Assembly: GCA_030695905.1 (NCBI GenBank)
Contig: JAUYOL010000031.1
Coordinates: 1-37,069, forward strand
Reading direction: 5' to 3'
Origin: Candidatus Omnitrophota bacterium
Lineage (GTDB): Bacteria > Omnitrophota > Gorgyraeia > 2-01-FULL-45-10
Length of the DNA stretch: 37,069 nucleotides
Positions 29,359 to 37,069 of this stretch are shown one piece after another (within the stretch, counting starts at the first letter, position 1; every line of letters begins with the position of its first letter). The translations under genes were made by a program, and so were the position numbers. The notes under the pieces were generated by a model. It was given only the letters and a program-made list of their open reading frames with translations, made no database searches and was not told the DNA's origin.

Positions 29359-30426
29359 GTGAGAGCCTTAGATAGTATCGCAGGACTAAAAGAATACGAT
29401 AAATCCGGAATGCTCGAAATTATCGAATCATTTCCGGATCAATGTCAAGACGCTAAGCGCATAGGTTACGAGTTCGAGCTGCCGGAAGGGCTTAAGAAGA
29501 GATATAGAAATATAGTATGTGTAGGAATGGGCGGGTCGGCCATAGGCGCGGATCTGATCAGATCTTATATTTTAGACGATATAGATGTGCCGTTCTTTGT
29601 AAACAGGAATTATCTTTTACCCAATTTTGCGGATGACCAGACACTTGTCATAGTGTCAAGTTATTCCGGGAACACCGAAGAGTCTTTAAGCGCTTATCGC
29701 GACGCGAAATCCAGAAGCTGTGAGATTATAGCCATAACATCCGGCGGCAAGCTGTCGAAGATGGCCAAAGATGACGGTGTGGCGATAATAGATATACCGG
29801 CGGGATTGCCTCCTCGTGCCGCATTGGGCTATTCTTTTTTTCCGCTTTTGATACTATTGTCGAAGATAGGGATAATAAACGATCAGGCCATTTTTATAGA
29901 TAATGTTGCGCAGGTTTTGAGAAAATTAAGAAGATCCCGCCTGGATTACAAAATAAAAGGTAAGAATAATCAGGCCAAAAAAATAGCCGTTGAGATCTAT
30001 GGTAAACTTCCGGTTGTATACGGCAGTCAGAGCCACATAGACAGCGTGGTAACCAGATGGCGCGGGCAGCTTGCGGAAAACTCGAAGACTTTGGCTTCGA
30101 GCCACTTGTTCCCCGAGATGAGCCACAATGAAATAGTCGGCTGGGAATATCCTAAGACGGTATTGAAGAATAGCATAGTTATAATGTTGAAAGACGCCGC
30201 GGACCATCCCGGAATTTTAAAGAGGATGGATGCCGTAAAGAAGCTGCTCGGTAAGGATGGCATCGGCGTAATCGAAGTTAACTCTACCGGTAAAGGTCTC
30301 CTGGCGAGGATGTTCTCTTTGGTATACATAGCTGATTATGTAAGTTTTTACCTGTCGATATTAAATAAGACAGATCCGTTGCCGGTGGAAAGAATCACGT
30401 TCCTAAAAAAGGAGCTTTCAAGATGA
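29359..30426 (+). CDS. Bifunctional phosphoglucose/phosphomannose isomerase
   Basis: A 355-residue SIS-domain sugar-phosphate isomerase. CVGMGGSAIGADLIR and IVSSYSGNTEESLSAYRDA are the two SIS signatures, and PPRAALGYSFFPLL and FPEMSHNEIVGWE match the bifunctional PGI/PMI group of archaea and some bacteria, not classic Pgi. It would interconvert fructose-6-P with glucose-6-P and mannose-6-P. The start is GTG, five bases after the enzyme I stop. It overlaps the next gene by ATGA. Confidence 0.88.
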   Translation: MRALDSIAGLKEYDKSGMLEIIESFPDQCQDAKRIGYEFELPEGLKKRYRNIVCVGMGGSAIGADLIRSYILDDIDVPFFVNRNYLLPNFADDQTLVIVSSYSGNTEESLSAYRDAKSRSCEIIAITSGGKLSKMAKDDGVAIIDIPAGLPPRAALGYSFFPLLILLSKIGIINDQAIFIDNVAQVLRKLRRSRLDYKIKGKNNQAKKIAVEIYGKLPVVYGSQSHIDSVVTRWRGQLAENSKTLASSHLFPEMSHNEIVGWEYPKTVLKNSIVIMLKDAADHPGILKRMDAVKKLLGKDGIGVIEVNSTGKGLLARMFSLVYIADYVSFYLSILNKTDPLPVERITFLKKELSR

Positions 30427-31175
30427 AGGCGCTCATACTGGCTGCAGGTTATGCTGTAAGGCTTCAACCGCTTACATTAAATACGCCCAAGCCGCTTCTT
30501 GAAGTGGGCGGTAAGAAGATAATTGACAGAATATTGGCCAAGATAGCCGGTTTGAATAATCTGGACGAAATCTATGTGGTTACAAACAGTAAATTCTGCC
30601 AGAAGTTTGTGCAATGGTCCAAAACCTGCGGCTGCAAAAAAAATATATCCGTGATAGACGATGGCACGCTGACCAACGATACAAGGCTGGGAGCTATACG
30701 CGATATGGACCTTGCGATTAAAAATAGGAAGATTAACGACGACTTGTTGGTGATAGCGGGAGATAACCTTTTTGAAGTGGATATGGATATATTCATGAAT
30801 TTTGCCTCATCAAAAGGTGACGGAGTATCCGTAGCGTTACATGATGTAGGAAGCCTTGAAGCGGCAAAAAAATATGGTGTGGTTAGTATAGATAAATCCG
30901 GCCGCGTTGTAGAGTTTGAGGAGAAGCCTCAAAGCCCTAAGTCGACGCTTATATCTACCGGTATATATTATTTTCCGAAAAAACAAGTAAGCGGTATAGG
31001 TAAGTATCTAAAGATGGAAGGCGTAAAAAATGACGCGCCCGGTTATTATATAAAATGGTTGAGCGCGAATGGTAATGTTTATGGTTTTCCTTTTTCGCAG
31101 AAGTGGTACGATATAGGGGATATCGAATCATACAAGATAGCGGATGAGGAATATAAAAAAGGGGAGAATAAGTAA
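30423..31175 (+). CDS. Sugar-phosphate nucleotidyltransferase
   Basis: A 250-residue NTP transferase with the family opening [19 protein letters not shown] and [19 protein letters not shown], a metal-site segment [13 protein letters not shown], and [20 protein letters not shown]. The fold is that of glucose-1-P or mannose-1-P nucleotidyltransferases; which sugar cannot be decided. It lies directly after the isomerase, consistent with making an activated hexose for envelope polysaccharide. The MetK gene starts two bases after its stop. Confidence 0.9.
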   Translation: MKALILAAGYAVRLQPLTLNTPKPLLEVGGKKIIDRILAKIAGLNNLDEIYVVTNSKFCQKFVQWSKTCGCKKNISVIDDGTLTNDTRLGAIRDMDLAIKNRKINDDLLVIAGDNLFEVDMDIFMNFASSKGDGVSVALHDVGSLEAAKKYGVVSIDKSGRVVEFEEKPQSPKSTLISTGIYYFPKKQVSGIGKYLKMEGVKNDAPGYYIKWLSANGNVYGFPFSQKWYDIGDIESYKIADEEYKKGENK

Positions 31176-31177
31176 AG

Positions 31178-32359
31178 ATGGAGAAGAATAAATTTTTATT
31201 TACTTCGGAAAGTGTTACGGAGGGCCATCCTGATAAAGTATGCGACCAGGTATCTGATGGCGTTCTTGATGAAGTGTTGAGGCAGCATCCGGATGATCCT
31301 TCGGAAAGAGTTGCGTGTGAGACATATGTTACTATGGGGCTTCTTATAATAGGCGGAGAGATAACTACAAAAGCTTATGTGGATATACATAAGATGTGCC
31401 GCAATATATTAAAAGAGATAGGATATACACACACCAAATACGGATTCGACTATCACACGTGCGCGATACTTAACGCGATACATACGCAGTCTCCTGACAT
31501 AGCGATGGGTGTAGACGCCGGAGGCGCTGGAGACCAGGGTATGATGTTCGGCTATGCGTGCAAAGAGACACCGGAGCTCATGCCGCTGCCGATAATGCTT
31601 GCTCATAAATTATGCCAGAGGCTTGCCCAGGTGCGCAAAGAGGGCATTCTCGACTACTTGGGGCCGGATGGGAAATCACAAGTAACTATAGAATATGTGA
31701 ACGGTAAACCTGCAAGAGCCACTTCAGTGGTATTAGCGTCACAGCATACCGAGGCGGTAGTTGATAAAAAGACGGACATGATGTCCGATGCCGCGCGGCG
31801 CGAAATAATAGCGAAAGTAGCGAAGCCCGTATTAAAAGAGTATCTTGATAAGAACACAAAGTTTTATATTAATCAAACCGGAAAGTTTTTGGTCGGCGGG
31901 CCGCAGTCCGATACAGGTATGACAGGACGCAAGATAATAGTAGATACATATGGCGGGATGATACCGCATGGCGGCGGCGCGTTCTCTGGCAAAGACCCCA
32001 CTAAGGTGGATCGTTCAGCGGCTTATATGTCCCGATATGTAGCCAAAAACCTTGTTGCGGCCGGTATAGCTGAAAAGTTAATGATACAACTCGCTTATGT
32101 AATAGGTAAGGCTGAACCTCTATCCATAATGGTTGAGACATATGGCACCGGACGCATGAGTGATGAAAAGATAGTGAAACTGATAGAAGATAATTTTGAT
32201 CTTACGCCCGGCGGGATAATTCATACGTTAAAACTGCGTAATTCTTCGAATGGCAGATATCGTAAAACAGCTGCCTATGGACATTTTGGAAGAGACGAAG
32301 AAGGTTTTACATGGGAGCGTACGGATCAGGCGAAGGCTTTGGCCAAAAACATAAAATAA
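31178..32359 (+). CDS. metK: S-adenosylmethionine synthetase
   Basis: A 393-residue MetK, making SAM from methionine and ATP. Visible signatures are [28 protein letters not shown] and the glycine-rich [16 protein letters not shown]. Length is standard. It is immediately followed by AhcY, which recycles the product of SAM-dependent methylation. The window encodes several likely SAM users. Confidence 0.98.
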   Translation: MEKNKFLFTSESVTEGHPDKVCDQVSDGVLDEVLRQHPDDPSERVACETYVTMGLLIIGGEITTKAYVDIHKMCRNILKEIGYTHTKYGFDYHTCAILNAIHTQSPDIAMGVDAGGAGDQGMMFGYACKETPELMPLPIMLAHKLCQRLAQVRKEGILDYLGPDGKSQVTIEYVNGKPARATSVVLASQHTEAVVDKKTDMMSDAARREIIAKVAKPVLKEYLDKNTKFYINQTGKFLVGGPQSDTGMTGRKIIVDTYGGMIPHGGGAFSGKDPTKVDRSAAYMSRYVAKNLVAAGIAEKLMIQLAYVIGKAEPLSIMVETYGTGRMSDEKIVKLIEDNFDLTPGGIIHTLKLRNSSNGRYRKTAAYGHFGRDEEGFTWERTDQAKALAKNIK

Positions 32360-32373
32360 AGGATAAGAATACA

Positions 32374-33630
32374 ATGAAATATGACGTAAAGAACCTTGGT
32401 TTGGCAGAGAAGGGGAGGCTCAGGATAGAGTGGGCTAATGAATATATGAAGGTGCTTTCTTTGATCCGCAAACATTTCAAAAAAGAAAAACCTCTAAAAG
32501 GGCTCAAGATCGCCTGCTGCCTTCATGTCACAACAGAGACGGCGAACCTCGCTTACACATTAAAGGAAGGCGGCGCTGAAGTGGTCGTCTGCGCTTCAAA
32601 TCCCTTGAGCACACAGGATGATGTCGCGGCATCGATGGTGAAAAATTTTGGCATTGCGACATTCGCGATAAAGGGCGAGGATAATAAGACATACTATAAG
32701 CATATCGAAAGCGTTTTAGACGCCAAGCCTAATATTACGATGGATGACGGCGCCGATCTCGTTTCAATGATACATAAATCAAAAAAACATCTGGCCAAAT
32801 ATATAATAGGCGGTACCGAAGAGACCACGACCGGAGTTATAAGGCTGAAGAATCTTGATAGAAAAGGCATATTGATGTATCCGATCATCGCGGTAAATGA
32901 CGCGAGCACGAAGCACTTTTTCGATAACCGCTATGGTACCGGTCAATCAACTATAGACGGTATAGTGCGTGCCACAAATGTTCTTCTTTCTGGAAGCCTT
33001 TTTGTAGTCGCCGGTTATGGCTGGTGCGGCAGGGGGGTGGCCATGCGCGCTCGTGGTATGGGCGCGAATGTCATAGTTACCGAGATAGATCCGCTTAAAG
33101 CGCTTGAGGCTGTGATGGACGGTTATCAGGTAATGCCGATGAAAGACGCGGCAGCGATCGGAGACATATTTGTAACGCTGACCGGGGATATAAACGTGAT
33201 ACGTAAAGAGCATTTTGAAGCGATGAAGGACGGCGCGATAGTTGCTAATTCCGGGCATTTTAACGTGGAGATAGATATAACCGGTCTCGAAAAAATTTCG
33301 AAGAAGAAGCGGCTGGTGCGTGAGTTTGTAGAGGAGTATACTCTTAATAGCGGACGCCGCATAAATCTTCTGGGCGAAGGCAGACTTATTAATCTCGCGG
33401 CGGCCGAAGGGCACCCCGCCAGTGTAATGGATATGAGTTTTGCGAACCAGGCGCTTTCATCCGAATATATCGCCAAAAATTATAAGAAACTCGATAAAAA
33501 GGTTTATAAAGTGCCGGAGGTCCTTGATAATAATATAGCAAAGCTGAAACTGGAGTCTCTGGGGGTAAATATAGATGCGCTGACAAAAGAGCAGAAACAT
33601 TATTTAGAGAGCTGGGAACTGGGAACATAA
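32374..33630 (+). CDS. ahcY: Adenosylhomocysteinase
   Basis: A 418-residue NAD-dependent enzyme that splits S-adenosylhomocysteine into adenosine and homocysteine. Motifs include [52 protein letters not shown] and the NAD loop [21 protein letters not shown] 32374 is chosen: AAGGAT precedes it and it gives the family start; an upstream in-frame start would overlap metK. It follows metK by 14 bases, so SAM synthesis and recycling are one unit. Confidence 0.97.
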   Translation: MKYDVKNLGLAEKGRLRIEWANEYMKVLSLIRKHFKKEKPLKGLKIACCLHVTTETANLAYTLKEGGAEVVVCASNPLSTQDDVAASMVKNFGIATFAIKGEDNKTYYKHIESVLDAKPNITMDDGADLVSMIHKSKKHLAKYIIGGTEETTTGVIRLKNLDRKGILMYPIIAVNDASTKHFFDNRYGTGQSTIDGIVRATNVLLSGSLFVVAGYGWCGRGVAMRARGMGANVIVTEIDPLKALEAVMDGYQVMPMKDAAAIGDIFVTLTGDINVIRKEHFEAMKDGAIVANSGHFNVEIDITGLEKISKKKRLVREFVEEYTLNSGRRINLLGEGRLINLAAAEGHPASVMDMSFANQALSSEYIAKNYKKLDKKVYKVPEVLDNNIAKLKLESLGVNIDALTKEQKHYLESWELGT

Positions 33631-33654
33631 CAAATAAAAGGGAGGCGTAGTAAG

Positions 33655-34983
33655 ATGGGCAGGAAAGCGGTAGATATGGATAGTATTGTATCAGACTTAG
33701 TTTTGGCACCTAGTATGGATGAAAAGATCAGAGTAGCGAAAAAGATAACCGACATCGCTTATAAAAAAGGTATCTATTCTTCAAGTATAAACGGCCTTTA
33801 TATGGCTAGGGGTAAGAATGAATTCCCCTGCACGTTTACTGTGCCCGCAATTAATTTAAGGACATTGACATATGATCTCGCAAGGGCGATATTCCGCGTC
33901 GCAAAGCGCAATAATGCCGGAGCGTTCATATTCGAAATAGCGAAGTCGGAGATGGGGTATACCGACCAGCCGCCGGTTGAATACGTTGCCGTATGTCTTG
34001 CCGCCGCGGTGAAAGAAGGCTGGACAGGCCCCGTATTTATACAGGGTGACCATTTCCAGGTAAGCGCCAAAAACTATAGGGATAATCCTACAAAGGAGAT
34101 AGACAGTCTTAAGGCCCTGATGTCCAAAGCCATAGAGGCGGGATTTTATAACATAGATATAGACTCATCTACCCTGGTTGACCTTTCAAAGCCGTCCATA
34201 AAGAAGCAGCAGAAAGACAATTATGAGGTGTGCGCTCTTCTTACCAACTTCATAAGGCAGAATCAGCCTCGCGGGATAGAGATATCTGTGGGCGGAGAGA
34301 TAGGAGAAGTCGGGCACCAAAATTCCACGCCGGAAGATTTAAGGGCATTCATGGACGGGTACAAAGATAAGCTGCGTAAGGGCAGAGTGGGCATAAGCAA
34401 GATAAGCATCCAGACCGGCACATCTCACGGCGGCGTCGTGCTGCCGGACGGCACAATAGCCAAAGTCAAGCTTGATTTTGACACGTTAAAAAATCTGTCG
34501 AAGATAGCGAAAGAGGAGTATGGCATGGCCGGCGCGGTTCAGCACGGAGCGAGCACACTTCCTTCGGAGGCGTTCGGGAAGTTCCCGGAGAATAACGCGG
34601 CAGAAGTGCATCTGGCGACCGAATTCCAGAATATGGTATATGACAGCGCTCATTTCCCCAAAGAGCTTAAAGATAGAATGTATGATTGGGTAAGAAAGAA
34701 CCTGGCTTCGGAAAGAAAGCCCAATGATACCGACGAGCAGTTTATATACAGCGCCAGAAAAAAAGCTTTGGGCGCGTTCAAAAAGGATATAATGAACCTT
34801 CCCAAAGAAACGAGGGACGCTATAGCGGCGGAGTTGGAAAAGAAATTCGAGTTTCTCTTTGAAAAACTTAATGTGAAGAATACCAGGGATCTTACTTCCA
34901 AGTATATAACTTTGAAGAGGGTTATATCCAGGAAGAGAGAGCCTTCTGCTCACGTAGAATTGACAGGAGAGGGCGCGGATTAA
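33655..34983 (+). CDS. Class II fructose-bisphosphate aldolase family protein
   Basis: A 442-residue TIM-barrel aldolase-like protein. FTVPAINLRTLTYDLARAIF, FIQGDHFQVSAKNY (with the D-H metal-site pair), IEISVGGEIGEVGHQNS, QTGTSHGGVVLPDGT and VQHGASTLPSEAF correspond to class II aldolase strands, the last two histidine segments being zinc ligands. It is longer than typical FbaA (about 350) because of N- and C-terminal additions, as in the tagatose-bisphosphate or type-B groups. It completes the sugar-phosphate theme of the operon. It converges with the permease gene, overlapping its stop by four bases. Confidence 0.85.
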   Translation: MGRKAVDMDSIVSDLVLAPSMDEKIRVAKKITDIAYKKGIYSSSINGLYMARGKNEFPCTFTVPAINLRTLTYDLARAIFRVAKRNNAGAFIFEIAKSEMGYTDQPPVEYVAVCLAAAVKEGWTGPVFIQGDHFQVSAKNYRDNPTKEIDSLKALMSKAIEAGFYNIDIDSSTLVDLSKPSIKKQQKDNYEVCALLTNFIRQNQPRGIEISVGGEIGEVGHQNSTPEDLRAFMDGYKDKLRKGRVGISKISIQTGTSHGGVVLPDGTIAKVKLDFDTLKNLSKIAKEEYGMAGAVQHGASTLPSEAFGKFPENNAAEVHLATEFQNMVYDSAHFPKELKDRMYDWVRKNLASERKPNDTDEQFIYSARKKALGAFKKDIMNLPKETRDAIAAELEKKFEFLFEKLNVKNTRDLTSKYITLKRVISRKREPSAHVELTGEGAD

Positions 34984-36074
34984 GCTCTTTTATTTAGTAG
35001 ATATATCCCCAGCCCGGCGAAGACTATGTTGCCGAGCCATGCGGCGATGAATGGAGGGAGGGCTCCGTTTTTTCCCAGAGCCAGTGATACTGCTATTACG
35101 GCGTAGTATAGAAGGCCTATTACTATGCTCATGCCTATGCCTATCATGACACCTCCGCGCATAGTCAGAAGCGCGAATGGCGCCGCTACCATTATTATTA
35201 TAAGGCTGATAAACGGAAAGGCGACCTTGTAGTGCAGGTCGACAAGGAAGTTTCTGGCTATCTTGAGGTCCGAACCGCGGAAGTTTTTAATATAGTTGCT
35301 TAGTTCCCCGTAACTCATGAAATCTGATTTCCATTCTCCATACGCGAAATCCCTGGGCCTTTCCTTAAGAGGTATTATCATTTCGGTATGAAATTCCGGC
35401 GCGCTCATTATTTTACCCGCATTATCAATCTTGGTCTTTATGACTTTATAAAATTTCCAGCCGGAGCCTGTCCAGACGGCGCTTTGGGCCGTGACCTTTG
35501 ATATGAGGCTTTCCGACATGTCGTGCTCATGTATGATTATGTCGTTAAGCTTCTTATTTCCGACCTCATAATTTCTCGCGAAGACTATCCTGTTTCCGGT
35601 TCCATATACCGCGACATTTTCTATGACCCTTGATTTATTGTCCGAAACCTTATGTTTTTCCAGCTCTTCGCGCCTTATCATCTGCGATACCTTCGATGTT
35701 ACAGGTATTATCCTGTCATTTGCCACATATACGAAAATGCTGATCAGAAAACCGATTGCGAGCAGAGGCGTCAATATGCGCCATAATCCTATGCCGCTCG
35801 ATTTCATCGCTATAATTTCGTTATTCTTATTCAGATTGCTCAACATATATATAGTGGATAGCAGGACCGCCATAGGGATGACCTGCTGTATTATTATTGT
35901 GGGCGTATAATAGAAATAGAACGCGAATATGGACTGAAGCGGAATCTTAAATTTTACTATATCGTCTATAAAAGAGAATATATCTATTATTACCGCCATT
36001 ATCACGAATACGAAGAGGCACCATATGAAGGATGAGGCGAAACTTTTTGACATATATCTGTCTATTATCTTCAT
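34980..36074 (-). CDS. LptF/LptG-type permease (YjgP/YjgQ family)
   Basis: A 364-residue inner-membrane protein with three hydrophobic segments near the N-terminus (starting FIWCLFVFVIMAVIIDIFSF), a periplasmic jelly-roll-like middle (about 130-270) and three near the end (FISLIIIMVAAPFALL ... WLGNIVFAGLGIYLL). This is the LptF/LptG layout; the pair with LptB2 extracts lipopolysaccharide from the inner membrane. Only one such gene is present, so F versus G is undecided. ATG 36074 is chosen because AGAGGA lies about ten bases upstream; a TTG at 36095 would overlap comF. Confidence 0.9.
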   Translation of the reverse strand: MKIIDRYMSKSFASSFIWCLFVFVIMAVIIDIFSFIDDIVKFKIPLQSIFAFYFYYTPTIIIQQVIPMAVLLSTIYMLSNLNKNNEIIAMKSSGIGLWRILTPLLAIGFLISIFVYVANDRIIPVTSKVSQMIRREELEKHKVSDNKSRVIENVAVYGTGNRIVFARNYEVGNKKLNDIIIHEHDMSESLISKVTAQSAVWTGSGWKFYKVIKTKIDNAGKIMSAPEFHTEMIIPLKERPRDFAYGEWKSDFMSYGELSNYIKNFRGSDLKIARNFLVDLHYKVAFPFISLIIIMVAAPFALLTMRGGVMIGIGMSIVIGLLYYAVIAVSLALGKNGALPPFIAAWLGNIVFAGLGIYLLNKRA

Positions 36075-36078
36075 TGCG

Positions 36079-36744
36079 CTAAATTCCTCTTGCAAGTGTT
36101 AAGCATGTTACTCTTTTTGCGTCGCCCGACAGGAGAATGCCCGCGCACTCATTTAATGTCGCGCCAGTAGTCATAACATCGTCTATCAGAAGGATGCTTT
36201 TTCCGCTTATGTTGGTATTTTTGTATACTCTAAAAGCATTTTTGAGATTAACAAGCCTGTCGGATTTTGATAATTCGTTCTGGTATCTCGTCTTTACCGT
36301 CTTCTCAAGAGTATGTTTAATTGGCATACTGAATTCTTTAGCTATTTTATTCGCAAGCAGTAGCGATTGATTGAATTCGCGCTCTTTTAACCTTGCTTTG
36401 TGTAATGGTACGGCCGTTATCATGTCAACTTCCGTGATTTCTGGATTTTCCCTAATATAATTTATCATAATTTTCGCAAATATACCCGTGAGGGCCGTTT
36501 TGCCTTTGTATTTAAAGCTGTGTATAAGATCTTTCGTTATGCCCTCGTATAGACATGCCGAATATGCTATCACAGACGATGTTTCAAGCTCAAATGGCGG
36601 CATTGCATTGCATTTTATTGAGCCTATGCACTGGCCGCAGAGGTGAAACTTGTTAAGCGCGTCGAGCTGCTTAGCGCAACCAAGGCAGTGTAAGGGATAG
36701 AAGAGGTTTATGAAATTTTTAGCGATCGTTTTCAGCTCCTGCAT
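36079..36744 (-). CDS. comF: ComF family phosphoribosyltransferase-like protein
   Basis: A 221-residue ComF protein. It has an N-terminal zinc-binding pair (HCLGC and LCGQC), the conserved YEGITKDLIHSFKYKG, VPLHKARLKEREFNQS and the phosphoribosyl-pyrophosphate loop ILLIDDVMTTGATL. ComF proteins act in DNA uptake and recombination in competent bacteria. It is preceded by a consensus promoter eight bases from the ATG, predicting a leaderless message, and is followed with a four-base gap by the LptF/G gene. Confidence 0.93.
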   Translation of the reverse strand: MQELKTIAKNFINLFYPLHCLGCAKQLDALNKFHLCGQCIGSIKCNAMPPFELETSSVIAYSACLYEGITKDLIHSFKYKGKTALTGIFAKIMINYIRENPEITEVDMITAVPLHKARLKEREFNQSLLLANKIAKEFSMPIKHTLEKTVKTRYQNELSKSDRLVNLKNAFRVYKNTNISGKSILLIDDVMTTGATLNECAGILLSGDAKRVTCLTLARGI

Positions 36745-36752
36745 AGAGAGCT

Positions 36753-36781
36753 ATTATATACCGCCTTACCGCAAGGGTCAA
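36753..36781 (-). promoter_or_regulatory. Leaderless promoter of comF
   Basis: On the minus strand: TTGACC (36781-36776), a 17-base spacer, TATAAT (36758-36753), then eight bases to ATG 36744. The clearest example of the pattern in this window. Confidence 0.82.
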
Positions 36782-36915
36782 GGGCAGTAATTTCTCACTT
36801 CAACCTGTAGGCGGTTACTTTGGCGGCCGCCTTCCGCTTGTCATCCATACCTAAGCCTTTAGTTACGGTCAGCGCAAGCCACCTAAATAGACATATAAAT
36901 TTTCTCCACCCACAA

Positions 36916-36987
36916 GAGTCCCCGAGGAATGGGGTACCTCGCGGGAACGCTTACTTTTCCCCTGCGAGGAAAAGTAAGCTCGGACTC
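36916..36987. repeat. Three-way-junction-like structured element
   Basis: GAGTCC (36916-36921) pairs with GGACTC (36982-36987). Inside are CCGAGG...CCTCG and a 12-bp perfect hairpin GCTTACTTTTCC (36949-36960)/GGAAAAGTAAGC (36968-36979). No convincing gene lies in 36782-37069; a minus-strand open stretch (36795-36918) lacks a usable start. Confidence 0.65.
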
Positions 36988-36998
36988 ATTGCTCGCTC

Positions 36999-37068
36999 TC
37001 CCGCCAAATAGTGTAGAATAGCCCTATATGTTATGCGGTAGCCTTGTTTTTAAAGGTATTTGGCGGGA
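36999..37068. repeat. Inverted repeat at the window end
   Basis: TCCCGCCAAATA (36999-37010) and TATTTGGCGGGA (37057-37068) are exact reverse complements 46 bases apart. They could be paired operators or arms of an element continuing past the window. Confidence 0.6.
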
Positions 37069-37069
37069 A

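Noticed and set aside
32311-32373. Longer N-terminus of AhcY
   Set aside because: It overlaps metK out of frame; the family start and an AAGGAT site support ATG 32374.

Overview
This window looks like a bacterial chromosome segment from an uncultured, probably Gram-negative anaerobe. The best guess is Candidatus Omnitrophota or a close relative. That guess rests on a 1630-residue secreted-type protein of a style I associate with that phylum, on LptF/G-type and LolA-like envelope proteins, on rubrerythrin, and on small conserved proteins often seen in candidate phyla (DUF5674, CxxC proteins). Taxonomy is inference: no ribosomal gene is present.

Layout. 1-141: end of a tRNA and a complete tRNA-His. 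142-14,685: accessory region. It holds AT-rich hypothetical genes, a HigBA-type toxin-antitoxin pair with a textbook operator-promoter, an AAA ATPase, DUF5674 and its partner, and a sigma-region-2-only protein. Next come an ArsR-led envelope operon (RND exporter, LolA-like protein, outer-membrane barrel), a thiol/redox block (DUF2892, TlpA-like, one-haem protein, DsrE, ArsM-like methyltransferase), relics of an arsR gene and a GIY-YIG gene, and a Fic AMP-transferase. A perfect 19-bp direct repeat (254-272 and 14,439-14,457) brackets this block, and structured repeats sit between many of its genes, so it is a candidate genomic island beside tRNA-His.

14,686-20,051: ArsR plus C_GCAxxG redox protein, a minus-strand nitronate monooxygenase operon with two tiny genes, a CxxC zinc protein, rubrerythrin, two divergent radical SAM genes, tRNA-Arg and tRNA-Leu. 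20,201-25,093: the giant protein, with a MidA-type methyltransferase at the N-terminal side and a kinase-like motif further on. 25,215-25,520: tRNA-Lys and tRNA-Gly. 25,568-34,983: a long plus-strand housekeeping run (PTS IIA, YvcK, HPr, enzyme I, phosphosugar isomerase, sugar nucleotidyltransferase, MetK, AhcY, class II aldolase), tying PTS-type carbon signalling to sugar-phosphate flow and the SAM cycle. 34,980-36,744: LptF/G-type permease and ComF on the minus strand, followed by a structured, repeat-like tail.

The most striking regulatory signal is that at least five genes on both strands have a -10 hexamer ending only 8-9 bases before the start codon, so their mRNAs should be leaderless. 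The most interesting proteins are the giant MidA fusion, an ArsM-like enzyme that has lost arsenic-binding cysteines, and the ArsR-RND-LolA-barrel operon.
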